Shown here one piece after another: positions 23,975 to 31,598 of a stretch of 64,000 bases of DNA. Numbering within the stretch: the first letter of the stretch is position 1; each line of letters opens with the position of its first letter. The DNA comes from Acidicapsa dinghuensis (GTDB taxonomy: Bacteria; Acidobacteriota; Terriglobia; Terriglobales; Acidobacteriaceae): positions 606,768 to 670,767 of the forward strand of contig NZ_JAGSYH010000002.1 in NCBI RefSeq assembly GCF_025685685.1, written 5' to 3'. The notes beneath the pieces are model-generated. The model was not told the DNA's origin, did no database searches, and saw only the letters and a program-made list of their open reading frames with translations. A program made the translations under genes and the position numbers.

Positions 23975-25423
23975 CTAGCCATTCAGCGCGAATTCACGAC
24001 CTGCTTCGAGCAGCTTTGCGACCGACTCTTTCGAACAGGACTCGGAGTAGATGCGCATAAGCGGCTCGGTGCCGCTGGCGCGCAACAGAAGCCATGTTTC
24101 CGCGGCGTTGGGTTTGGTTTTTGCCTCGGGGTTGTCGAGGTAGAACTTTACGCCATCGAGTGTGTCGATGCGCAGGATCGGCATGCCTGAGAAAGTGGTG
24201 TCGCCGGCTTTTAATTGCTTTGCACGTGCGATGGCGCTGTTCTTGATTTCATCAGCGATGTGGAGATCGATGCGGCCGTACTGGTGCTCGCCGTACTCGG
24301 CCTGGAGATCGGCGACGAGTTGGCCGAGCGTCTTCTTTTCCTCGGCCATGACGTTGGCGAGCAGCAGCGCATTGAGCAGGCCGTCGCGCTCGGGGAGATG
24401 GCGCTGGAAGCCGATGCCGCCGGACTCTTCGCCGCCCATGACGATGGGCTGCTTCTGCATGTAATCGACGACATATTTGAAGCCGATGCCGTGCTCGTGC
24501 AGGGTACGCCCGTACTCTGCGCAGATGCGGTCGAGCATCTTGGTGGTGTTGAAGGCGCGGGTTACGTCGCCGGGCCATTTTTTGTACTTGAGCACCCAAC
24601 TGAGCAGAACGCTGTAGATCTTGTGCGGATCGACGAAGTTGCCGTGCTCATCGGTTGCTCCGATGCGGTCTGCATCGCCGTCGGTGCACAGGCCTGCGTC
24701 GCACTTGTTGGCGACTACGGCTTCGCCGAGTGCGCGGATGTGCGGCTCGATGGGCTCCGGGTTGATGCCGGGAAAAAGCGGATTGATATGTCCGCGAATC
24801 TGCACATGGTCCACGCCAATCTTCTGAAAGACGCCAGCAAGCAACTCCCGGCCTGCTCCGTACATGGAGTCGATGCAGAACTTGAAGCCTGAGCTTGCGA
24901 TCAGATTGAGATCGGCGAACTTCTCGATGGCTTCCATATAGGGGGTAATGAAATCCACTTCTTCGATCGGCGCGGGCTGTGAGGCTTTCTCGGGAGGGAC
25001 GCCGAGAAACGATTCTATCTCCGCGATAATCGAGGGACTGCCGGAACCGCCGAACCAGGCTTTGTACTTTACGCCGTTCCACTGGGCGGGGTTGTGCGAC
25101 GAGGTGATCATGATGCCGCCCGCTGCGGCGCGCGCATGGACTCCGTAGGAGAGGGCCGGAGTGGGCGTGATCTCCTGTGCGAGCTGTACGGGAATGCCGG
25201 ATGCGGCGAGGACTTCGGCGCAGGCTTTGGCGAAATCGTGGGAGAGAAAGCGGGAGTCGTAGCCGATGCAGACGCCGCGGGTGGCCTTTTGCGCATCGTC
25301 TTTTTGCGCTTGCAGATAGCAGGCAATGGCTTTGGCGGCTGTGCGCACATTGTCAAATGTGAAGTCGCTGGCAATTACGCCACGCCAGCCGTCGGTGCCG
25401 AACTTGATCACGGGATGAGCCAT
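23975..25423 (-). CDS. Phosphoglucomutase / phosphomannomutase family protein
   Basis: A 482-residue alpha-D-phosphohexomutase. It begins IKFGTDGWRGVIASDF, has the phosphoserine loop ITSSHNPAQWNG with the catalytic serine at S109, the metal loop CTDGDADRIG, the sugar-binding GGEESGGIGFQRHLPERDG, and the phosphate-binding RASGTEPLMRIYSES near the end. It interconverts hexose 1- and 6-phosphates (glucose or mannose; possibly glucosamine), feeding sugar-nucleotide synthesis. Which sugar it prefers cannot be read. Confidence 0.93.
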   Translation of the reverse strand: MAHPVIKFGTDGWRGVIASDFTFDNVRTAAKAIACYLQAQKDDAQKATRGVCIGYDSRFLSHDFAKACAEVLAASGIPVQLAQEITPTPALSYGVHARAAAGGIMITSSHNPAQWNGVKYKAWFGGSGSPSIIAEIESFLGVPPEKASQPAPIEEVDFITPYMEAIEKFADLNLIASSGFKFCIDSMYGAGRELLAGVFQKIGVDHVQIRGHINPLFPGINPEPIEPHIRALGEAVVANKCDAGLCTDGDADRIGATDEHGNFVDPHKIYSVLLSWVLKYKKWPGDVTRAFNTTKMLDRICAEYGRTLHEHGIGFKYVVDYMQKQPIVMGGEESGGIGFQRHLPERDGLLNALLLANVMAEEKKTLGQLVADLQAEYGEHQYGRIDLHIADEIKNSAIARAKQLKAGDTTFSGMPILRIDTLDGVKFYLDNPEAKTKPNAAETWLLLRASGTEPLMRIYSESCSKESVAKLLEAGREFALNG

Positions 25424-25564
25424 TCGCTTGAGTCTGTCCTCCGTTGGGATCAGTGTATCGTGCGGGAAATCTGCGATGTATCGTGTTTCGGACAGATCAG
25501 ACGTACCCCAGCCGCTACAGATTGGAGCAGGATCTGTGCAGGTTCGGGCCTTCGGAGAGCCGGC

Positions 25565-26047
25565 TTAAGGATGGGAGCGGTGGAAATCGCCGCTTTTGCC
25601 GCCGGATTTGGATTCGAGCTGGATGGAGCGGATGGTGATGGATTTGTCGAGGGCCTTGGTCATGTCATAGATGGTGAGGGCGGCGATGGTGGCGGCGGTC
25701 AGGGCCTCCATTTCTACACCAGTAGCGGCGGTGGTGGCGGCAGTGGCGAGAATGCGGATGCCTTGGGGACTCAACTCGGTCGCGATATCGACGAAGCTAA
25801 GCGGCAGCGGATGGCACATGGGGATGAGCGACGAGGTTTGCTTGGCGGCCTGGATGCCGGCGAAGCGGGCAACTTCAAGAGGGTTGCCTTTGGGGTTTTG
25901 TGGAAGCGAGGCGAGAACGGCGGGTGAGAGCTCGATAAAGGCGGAGGCTGTGGCTTCGCGGCGGTTTGGGTTTTTGTGGCTGACGTCAACCATGCGGGCT
26001 CGGCCGGTTTCGTCGAAGTGGCTTAGCGGTTGGGGGGTGTCGGGCAT
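25565..26047 (-). CDS. moaC: MoaC, cyclic pyranopterin monophosphate synthase
   Basis: A 160-residue enzyme for the second half of the first step of molybdenum-cofactor synthesis. Signature stretches: HFDETGRARMVDVSHKNPNR, IQAAKQTSSLIPMCHPLPLS, GVEMEALTAATIAALTIYDM and a GGKSG ending (SKSGGKSGDF). The start at 26047 gives the normal family length; the open frame extends further upstream without protein character. The cofactor is needed by the formate dehydrogenase in this window, but the genes are far apart. Confidence 0.96.
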   Translation of the reverse strand: MPDTPQPLSHFDETGRARMVDVSHKNPNRREATASAFIELSPAVLASLPQNPKGNPLEVARFAGIQAAKQTSSLIPMCHPLPLSFVDIATELSPQGIRILATAATTAATGVEMEALTAATIAALTIYDMTKALDKSITIRSIQLESKSGGKSGDFHRSHP

Positions 26048-26228
26048 TGGGCGCTCCAAGACAAGATTAGTGCAGGGGCTGGTGTGAGTGGGAAGTGTGA
26101 GTGTGGCCTGTGGATGCCGTATCAGGGAGAAGCAGATTCCCTTCGGGAATGACAGACCAGAAAAACAATGACCCGTAACTACGAACACCGGAAACGCACA
26201 GGCCAAAAGCAGATTCAGAGAGTCTGGT

Positions 26229-26726
26229 TTAGCGGGTCCAGGGAATGCCGATGCCGGCTTGGGTGCGGAGGCGCTCGATGATCTGGCCGGTGTGGTGGGC
26301 GGCGTGGCGCAGGTTGTAGAGCATGACGCCTAGCTGGTTGAAGGGAAGCCAACTGAAGCCGCTGGGAGCTTCGGGATCGAAAGTGGCGGTGCGACGGTCT
26401 ATCTCTTCATGAACAAACTGGGCGTATTGGAGGATTTCTTCGCGGGTGTAGGGCTGGTCGATGGTTGGCTTGTAACCGGGCTTCCAGGGGATGGAGCCGA
26501 GGTAGTTGTATTCAGGCCGGTGCTGTGGCCAAAAGATAAAGGCTGAGTCAGACGGCGAGAGATAGAAGTGGATATAGAAGAGCGTGTGGTAGGCGAGGTG
26601 CCAGGTGTGATTGGGAGATTGGCCTGGGGCAGCGAGCCAGAGTGGCTCGGGACATTGCTCGACAGCCTGGGTGAGCATATTGACGGTGGAGTGGAACTGA
26701 CTAGCGAGAGATTCCTGGATGGTCAT
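26229..26726 (-). CDS. DinB-family protein
   Basis: A 165-residue four-helix-bundle protein of the DinB/YfiT group. Likely metal-binding histidines lie in NHTWHLAYHTLFYIHFYL and in LRHAAHHTGQIIERLR near the C-terminus. Members include metal-dependent thiol transferases; many are unassigned. The ATG at 26726 is chosen because family members begin near MTIQESLASQF; the frame extends 8 codons upstream. Confidence 0.82.
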   Translation of the reverse strand: MTIQESLASQFHSTVNMLTQAVEQCPEPLWLAAPGQSPNHTWHLAYHTLFYIHFYLSPSDSAFIFWPQHRPEYNYLGSIPWKPGYKPTIDQPYTREEILQYAQFVHEEIDRRTATFDPEAPSGFSWLPFNQLGVMLYNLRHAAHHTGQIIERLRTQAGIGIPWTR

Positions 26727-26789
26727 GGCCTGCTCTCCTGATAGGAGCAAGGTTAATACGGCACGAATGGAAATGCTGTCAGGAATGTT

Positions 26790-27782
26790 TCAGGCGGTTG
26801 GGCTCAGCGTGCCGGGGTAAGCTTCGGAGCTTAGAACGAGCTCTAACGGAGTATGGTTGGCGCGGATGCGAGGCAGATAACCGTCGGTGCGATGCGCGAT
26901 GGCGAGTTTTTCACGGCTGAGCAGCTTGCGAATCTGGCTGCGGGCGTGGTCGGCCCATGGCCCGGTTTTGTCGAGGCGAATGTAGGACTGCCAGTGACGC
27001 AGGGCGCGGCGACGCTCGCCACGGCGTTCATAAGCGAGAGCGAGATTGTAGTGGGCATCTCCGTAGCCTGGGGCGAGAGCAGTGGCGCGCAGATAGGAGT
27101 CAATGGACTCATCGATGCGCTCTAGCTCGTCGAGGACGTTACCAAGGTCGAAATGAGCGAGGACATAGGACGGATCAGCCTTGGTGGCCTGGCGATAGAG
27201 ATCCTCGGCCTGCGCGTAGTTTTTGTTGTGGTAGTTCAAGGTGCCGAGGTTGATGAGCGCGGCGGTGTAGGCCGGATCGATGGCGAGGATCTGGCGATAG
27301 AGATCCATCGCAGAGGCTTTGCGGCCTTGTTCCTCAGCCTGGACTGCTCGGACGAAGAGGTGCTGGAGTTCGGGGTCGCGGTTGCCCTCGGTGCGCGGAG
27401 GCGGAAGCATGGCGACAGGAATAGCGCGGCGGCCTGTGGGATGTCCGGGAGCTGCTTCGAAATCGAAGAGAAGCTGGCGGCGGATGGGATCGACCATGGC
27501 GCCGTGATGCCGGAAGGCCAGGCGCGAGCCGGTGGGAATGACGGCGGCCTCGAGCAAGGGATTGCTGAGCCCGGAAACAGCCTGCATGGCTTCAACTGAA
27601 TCGCGGATCGAGCGGGGACTCATGCGCGAGTGCTGCAGGGCGCGCAGGGTACGTAATTGGCTCAACTCACGAAAGCTGTATTGCTCGCATACGGGAATCA
27701 GGTTCGCTCGCTCCCAGCCAGTGAGCTGGCGGGCGCTAATTTGAAGAATCCTGAGAACATCCTGGCGGCTGTAGCGGGTCAC
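26790..27782 (-). CDS. MerR-like HTH with TPR repeats
   Basis: A 330-residue protein. The N-terminal MerR-type DNA-binding part is clear: YSRQDVLRILQISARQLTGW, then ERANLIPVCEQYSFRELSQL and RTLRALQHSRMSPRSIRDSV. From about residue 150 it has at least three tetratricopeptide repeats (AVQAEEQGRKASAMDLYRQI, NYAQAEDLYRQATKADPSYV, RIDESIDSYLRATALAPGYG). It may be a transcription factor whose partner binds the TPR part. No obvious target operator was found. It is first of a leftward run with dinB, moaC and the mutase. Confidence 0.85.
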   Translation of the reverse strand: MTRYSRQDVLRILQISARQLTGWERANLIPVCEQYSFRELSQLRTLRALQHSRMSPRSIRDSVEAMQAVSGLSNPLLEAAVIPTGSRLAFRHHGAMVDPIRRQLLFDFEAAPGHPTGRRAIPVAMLPPPRTEGNRDPELQHLFVRAVQAEEQGRKASAMDLYRQILAIDPAYTAALINLGTLNYHNKNYAQAEDLYRQATKADPSYVLAHFDLGNVLDELERIDESIDSYLRATALAPGYGDAHYNLALAYERRGERRRALRHWQSYIRLDKTGPWADHARSQIRKLLSREKLAIAHRTDGYLPRIRANHTPLELVLSSEAYPGTLSPTA

Positions 27783-27959
27783 GGTTGAGTGTCCACCTTT
27801 CGGCCCGGATTGCTCGCCCGAGTCTTAGTGGACTGAGGCGATTATGCCGCTATTGTCCGTGGATAAGGTGGTACGAACAACCGCCGTAGAAAAAATTTCG
27901 TGGATAACCGGTACCTAATGTGGTTCGTAGCGGAAAAGGTTCGGAGCATTCAACGTCCA

Positions 27960-28736
27960 TCAATGGCGTTCGAGCGAAGTGACGGATCGGTAGCGATTGT
28001 TGCTAAAGCTCCAGATGGTGGGACGGCAGGAGTTGGCCGTGACCAGCTGCGCAGTGGAGCACTGATCTGGAATGCATACATCGTGAAACCCATTGTGTTG
28101 CGCTTCGAGAACGACAAAGTCTCCGCAAGCCACGTCGAAGCCCAGCAGGCCATGGCTGTCTGTAGTATCGCGCCATTTTCCGCCGACCTTGGCAATGACG
28201 AGTGCGCCACACGGGCCGTGGGCTGATTCCCAACAGCAAAAGTCGTAAGCAGACGATCCATCTGTCCCAAGATTAACGATGCTGCCGTAATCGTAGTTGG
28301 AGCCAGGGCCCACATCGCATTTCTTAAGCTTGAGAATGTGAACGACACCGCCGGGAAGGTCGTTATAGCTCACGGAGCGGCAGGACGCAAGGATGGCGGA
28401 GGCGGGTTTCGCGCAGCCAAACCAGCGGGCAGCTTGATTGAAGTCCTGAGGGACGCCTCGGCCCTCGAAATAGATTCCCCCGAGCTCTTGACGGGCCCGT
28501 AGATCACCTCCGCTGGCCGACTTATCTAGCCACTTGACTGCTTCGGGAATATTCTTTGGAACCCAGTCGCCGAATTCATACAGAATTCCCAACTCATATT
28601 GTGCGTGTGGATTACCACGCTCAGCTTTAGATTGGAGATCTTTGAGCTTCGCCGGATCTGAGTAGTTACCGACCTGAGCAAAAGACATGGATATGCACAG
28701 AGCGAGAAGAGCAGCGCAGGGGATGACTCGGAACAT
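27960..28736 (-). CDS. Exported Sel1-repeat protein
   Basis: A 258-residue protein with a signal peptide (VIPCAALLALCISMSFAQ). Two Sel1/TPR-like repeats follow: AERGNPHAQYELGILYEFGD and ASGGDLRARQELGGIYFEGR with the ending GVPQDFNQAARWFGCA. The C-terminal half is a separate cysteine-rich region (CGALVIAKVGGKWRDTTDSH, then CIPDQCSTAQLV), with about ten cysteines, likely disulphide-bonded. The ATG at 28736 opens the signal peptide; the longer frame overlaps the divergent glycosidase gene. Function unknown. Confidence 0.75.
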   Translation of the reverse strand: MFRVIPCAALLALCISMSFAQVGNYSDPAKLKDLQSKAERGNPHAQYELGILYEFGDWVPKNIPEAVKWLDKSASGGDLRARQELGGIYFEGRGVPQDFNQAARWFGCAKPASAILASCRSVSYNDLPGGVVHILKLKKCDVGPGSNYDYGSIVNLGTDGSSAYDFCCWESAHGPCGALVIAKVGGKWRDTTDSHGLLGFDVACGDFVVLEAQHNGFHDVCIPDQCSTAQLVTANSCRPTIWSFSNNRYRSVTSLERH

Positions 28737-28769
28737 GGGAGGACTGTAGCACGAGTTATCCTCTGTGCT

Positions 28770-31598
28770 GTGAAACGAGATGATTGTTTTCTGTCTTGCT
28801 GCGCAGCGGTTCTGCTTGGACTCGGTTGCGCGTATCAAGCACTCGGACAAACGAGTGTGCCGACCACAACCAACCTGCTGCGAGAGACGTTTCGAAATCC
28901 TCCGGATGACAGCCGGATCATGATGCGGTGGTGGTGGTTTGGTCCAGCGGTGACGAAACCGGAGATTACGCGCGAGCTGGAAGAGATGAAACATGCGGGA
29001 ATCGGCGGCGTGGAGATTACGCATCTCTACGCGCTCGGCCTCGATGACGCGAAGACCGGGTTTCACAATCAGCCTTTTCTTTCGGCGGAGCATCTCAATG
29101 CGCTGCGGTTTGCGGCGCAGGAGGCGCGGCGGCTAGGGCTGCGCGTGGATGTGACGCTGGGCAGCGGTTGGCCACTGGGTGGAACGGAGATTCCGGTCGA
29201 TGAAGCGGCGGGCGAGCTGCGGGTGGAAGAGATCGATGTACCTCCTGGGGTGACTTCTGTCAAGGCGCCGTTTCTGGATCAGGGTGAGGCGCTCATTGCA
29301 GCGTTTGTTGGCGATGCGTCGGCGGATATCAGAGCGGATGGAATGGTGCTAGGAGTGGCGCGTGAGTTGGCTCGATTGGACGCGCCAGTGGATGGGAGGT
29401 TTGCGATGGCTGCTGCGGAGCGGCCTCGGCGCATTCTGTGTTTTGTTTCGAGCCGGACGGGGATGATGGTGAAACGGCCCGCGGTGGGCGCGGCGGGGTT
29501 TGTGCTGGATCACTATAATGCGGCGGCAATCAAAACACATCTAGACTCGGTGGGTGCAAAGCTGCTATCGGCGTTTGGGGATCGGCCGCCGTATGCGGTA
29601 TTCAGTGACAGCCTGGAGGATTATGGGTCGGACTGGAGCCCGAAGCTGCTGGAGGAGTTTCAGAAGCGGCGTGGCTACGATCTGACTCCGCATCTGCCGG
29701 CGCTGGTGGAGTATGCGATACCGGAGACGGCAGCGATACGGCATGACTGGGGCAGAACTCTGACGGAGATGGCGGACGAAAATTTTCTGGAACCGATGGA
29801 GGCGTGGGCCAAGGAGCATCACACGCGGCTGCGGGCGCAGGTCTATGGAATGCCTCCGGTAACGCTGTCGAGCAACCGGTTAGTGGACTTGCCGGAGGGT
29901 GAAGGCAAGGCCACATTTCGGATGTGGCGCGAATTTTCGGACACGCGATGGGCGGCTTCGGCGGGGCATCTGTTTGGGCGCAATGTGATTTCATCGGAGA
30001 CCTGGACGTGGTTGCATTCGCCAGCGTTCCGGGCGACTCCGCTGGATATGAAGGCGGAGGCCGATCTGCATTTTCTGCAGGGGATCAATCAGCTTGTAGG
30101 GCATGGGTGGCCTTACTCGCCGGAGAGCGCGGGCGAGCCGGGATGGCAGATGTATGCAGCGGCGGCGCTGAATGCGCATAATCCGTGGTTCGATGTGATG
30201 CCGGAGCTGATGAAGTATCTGCAGCGCGTGAGCTGGGCGCTGCGGCAGGGCAAACCGGAGAATGATGTGGCGATCCTGTTGCCGAATGACGATGTGTGGG
30301 CTAAGTTTTCAGCGCGCGTGCAGCCGGCGGCGAGTGCTGCCAATCCACGGCCTTTTTCAGAGAACGGACATAGTGTGAGCATGGACGAGATGATGCCGTG
30401 GGTGCTGGACGATCAGGTGGTTGCGCAGGTGCTGGATGCCGGGTTCAACGTGGACTTTATCGATGCGGATGCGATCGATCAGGTGGGCATTCCGTATCGC
30501 GCGTTGATTTTGCCCGGCGTGGACCGGCTGCCGGTGGCGACTTACGGGAAGATCGCGGCCTATGCGCGCAAAGGCGGCGTGGTGATTGCGACGCGGCGTA
30601 AGCCGGCGACTGCACCGGGTTTTGAAAACGCAGAGCGAGATTCGGCGCGGTTGCAGGAGCTTTCTCGCGATCTGTTTGGCGGCGGCGTTGGCACGGCAAA
30701 ATTCGTCCCTGAGGATGCTTCGCTTGGGGCGGAACTCAAGAAGCTGACAGCTCCGGATATGACGCTGACGCCGGCTATGCCGCAAGTTGGGTTTATTCAT
30801 CGCAGGCTTGAGCACGGGAATCTATACTTCATCGCGAATACGACGATTGTGGCGGAACATCTGACGGCGCATTTTCGGGACAGTGCCAGGCGAGCAGAGG
30901 AATGGGATGCGTTTACAGGCGAGGTGCGCGGAGTTGCAAACAATGATGGCGTAAAGCTGGACCTGGAGCCGTATGGGTCGCGGCTGATCTACTTTGCGGA
31001 TGACGCGAAAGCGGGCGATCCTGAACCGCGACGCGAAGAGCATTTGGCTGCGGATCTCTCGCATGAGTGGACTGTGCGGTTTGGTGATGGCGATGTCGCC
31101 GAGAAGATGGATGCTCTGCGGTCGTGGACGGAGGATGCGAAGACCCGGTACTTCAGTGGACGAGCTGCATATGAAAGAAAGTTCGACGTAATGTCGAAAG
31201 ACGAAACGCCGGGAACCCGATGGATTCTGGATTTTGGTGAAGCGAAGACACCGCCGCTCTCTTGGCTGACAGGTGAGCAGCACAATATGCAGGCGTATCT
31301 GGATGCGCCGGTGCGCGAGGCGGCGCAGGTATATGTGAATGGCAGCTTTGCAGGCGACGTGTGGAAGCCGCCTTATCGCGTGGATGTGACGCGATGGGTA
31401 CGCGCGGGCGTAAACCGTTTGCGCATCGTGGTGGGCAACACGGCGATGAACGAGATGGCGGGCAAGCCGCTGCCGAATTATCGGCTGCTGTGGGATCGGT
31501 ATGGGAGGCTGTTCGAGCCGCAGGATATGGATAAGGTTGAGGCGCTGCCCTCAGGATTGCTGGGGCCGGTGCGATTGATTCGCTCCGATCCGCGTTAG
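28770..31598 (+). CDS. Secreted GH106-like glycoside hydrolase
   Basis: A 942-residue protein with a signal peptide (SCCAAVLLGLGCAYQALGQT). The lead after it (FRNPPDDSRIMMRWWWFGPA, then VTKPEITRELEEMKHAGIGG) is the hallmark of GH106 alpha-L-rhamnosidases and relatives. Later segments include VFSDSLEDYGSDWSPKLLEE and NVISSETWTWLHSPAFRATP with acidic residues suited to catalysis. The C-terminus has a galactose-binding-like beta sandwich (GEQHNMQAYLDAPVREAAQV, VNRLRIVVGNTAMNEM). GTG start 28770. Its stop overlaps that of the convergent exported protein by four bases. Confidence 0.85.
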   Translation: MKRDDCFLSCCAAVLLGLGCAYQALGQTSVPTTTNLLRETFRNPPDDSRIMMRWWWFGPAVTKPEITRELEEMKHAGIGGVEITHLYALGLDDAKTGFHNQPFLSAEHLNALRFAAQEARRLGLRVDVTLGSGWPLGGTEIPVDEAAGELRVEEIDVPPGVTSVKAPFLDQGEALIAAFVGDASADIRADGMVLGVARELARLDAPVDGRFAMAAAERPRRILCFVSSRTGMMVKRPAVGAAGFVLDHYNAAAIKTHLDSVGAKLLSAFGDRPPYAVFSDSLEDYGSDWSPKLLEEFQKRRGYDLTPHLPALVEYAIPETAAIRHDWGRTLTEMADENFLEPMEAWAKEHHTRLRAQVYGMPPVTLSSNRLVDLPEGEGKATFRMWREFSDTRWAASAGHLFGRNVISSETWTWLHSPAFRATPLDMKAEADLHFLQGINQLVGHGWPYSPESAGEPGWQMYAAAALNAHNPWFDVMPELMKYLQRVSWALRQGKPENDVAILLPNDDVWAKFSARVQPAASAANPRPFSENGHSVSMDEMMPWVLDDQVVAQVLDAGFNVDFIDADAIDQVGIPYRALILPGVDRLPVATYGKIAAYARKGGVVIATRRKPATAPGFENAERDSARLQELSRDLFGGGVGTAKFVPEDASLGAELKKLTAPDMTLTPAMPQVGFIHRRLEHGNLYFIANTTIVAEHLTAHFRDSARRAEEWDAFTGEVRGVANNDGVKLDLEPYGSRLIYFADDAKAGDPEPRREEHLAADLSHEWTVRFGDGDVAEKMDALRSWTEDAKTRYFSGRAAYERKFDVMSKDETPGTRWILDFGEAKTPPLSWLTGEQHNMQAYLDAPVREAAQVYVNGSFAGDVWKPPYRVDVTRWVRAGVNRLRIVVGNTAMNEMAGKPLPNYRLLWDRYGRLFEPQDMDKVEALPSGLLGPVRLIRSDPR

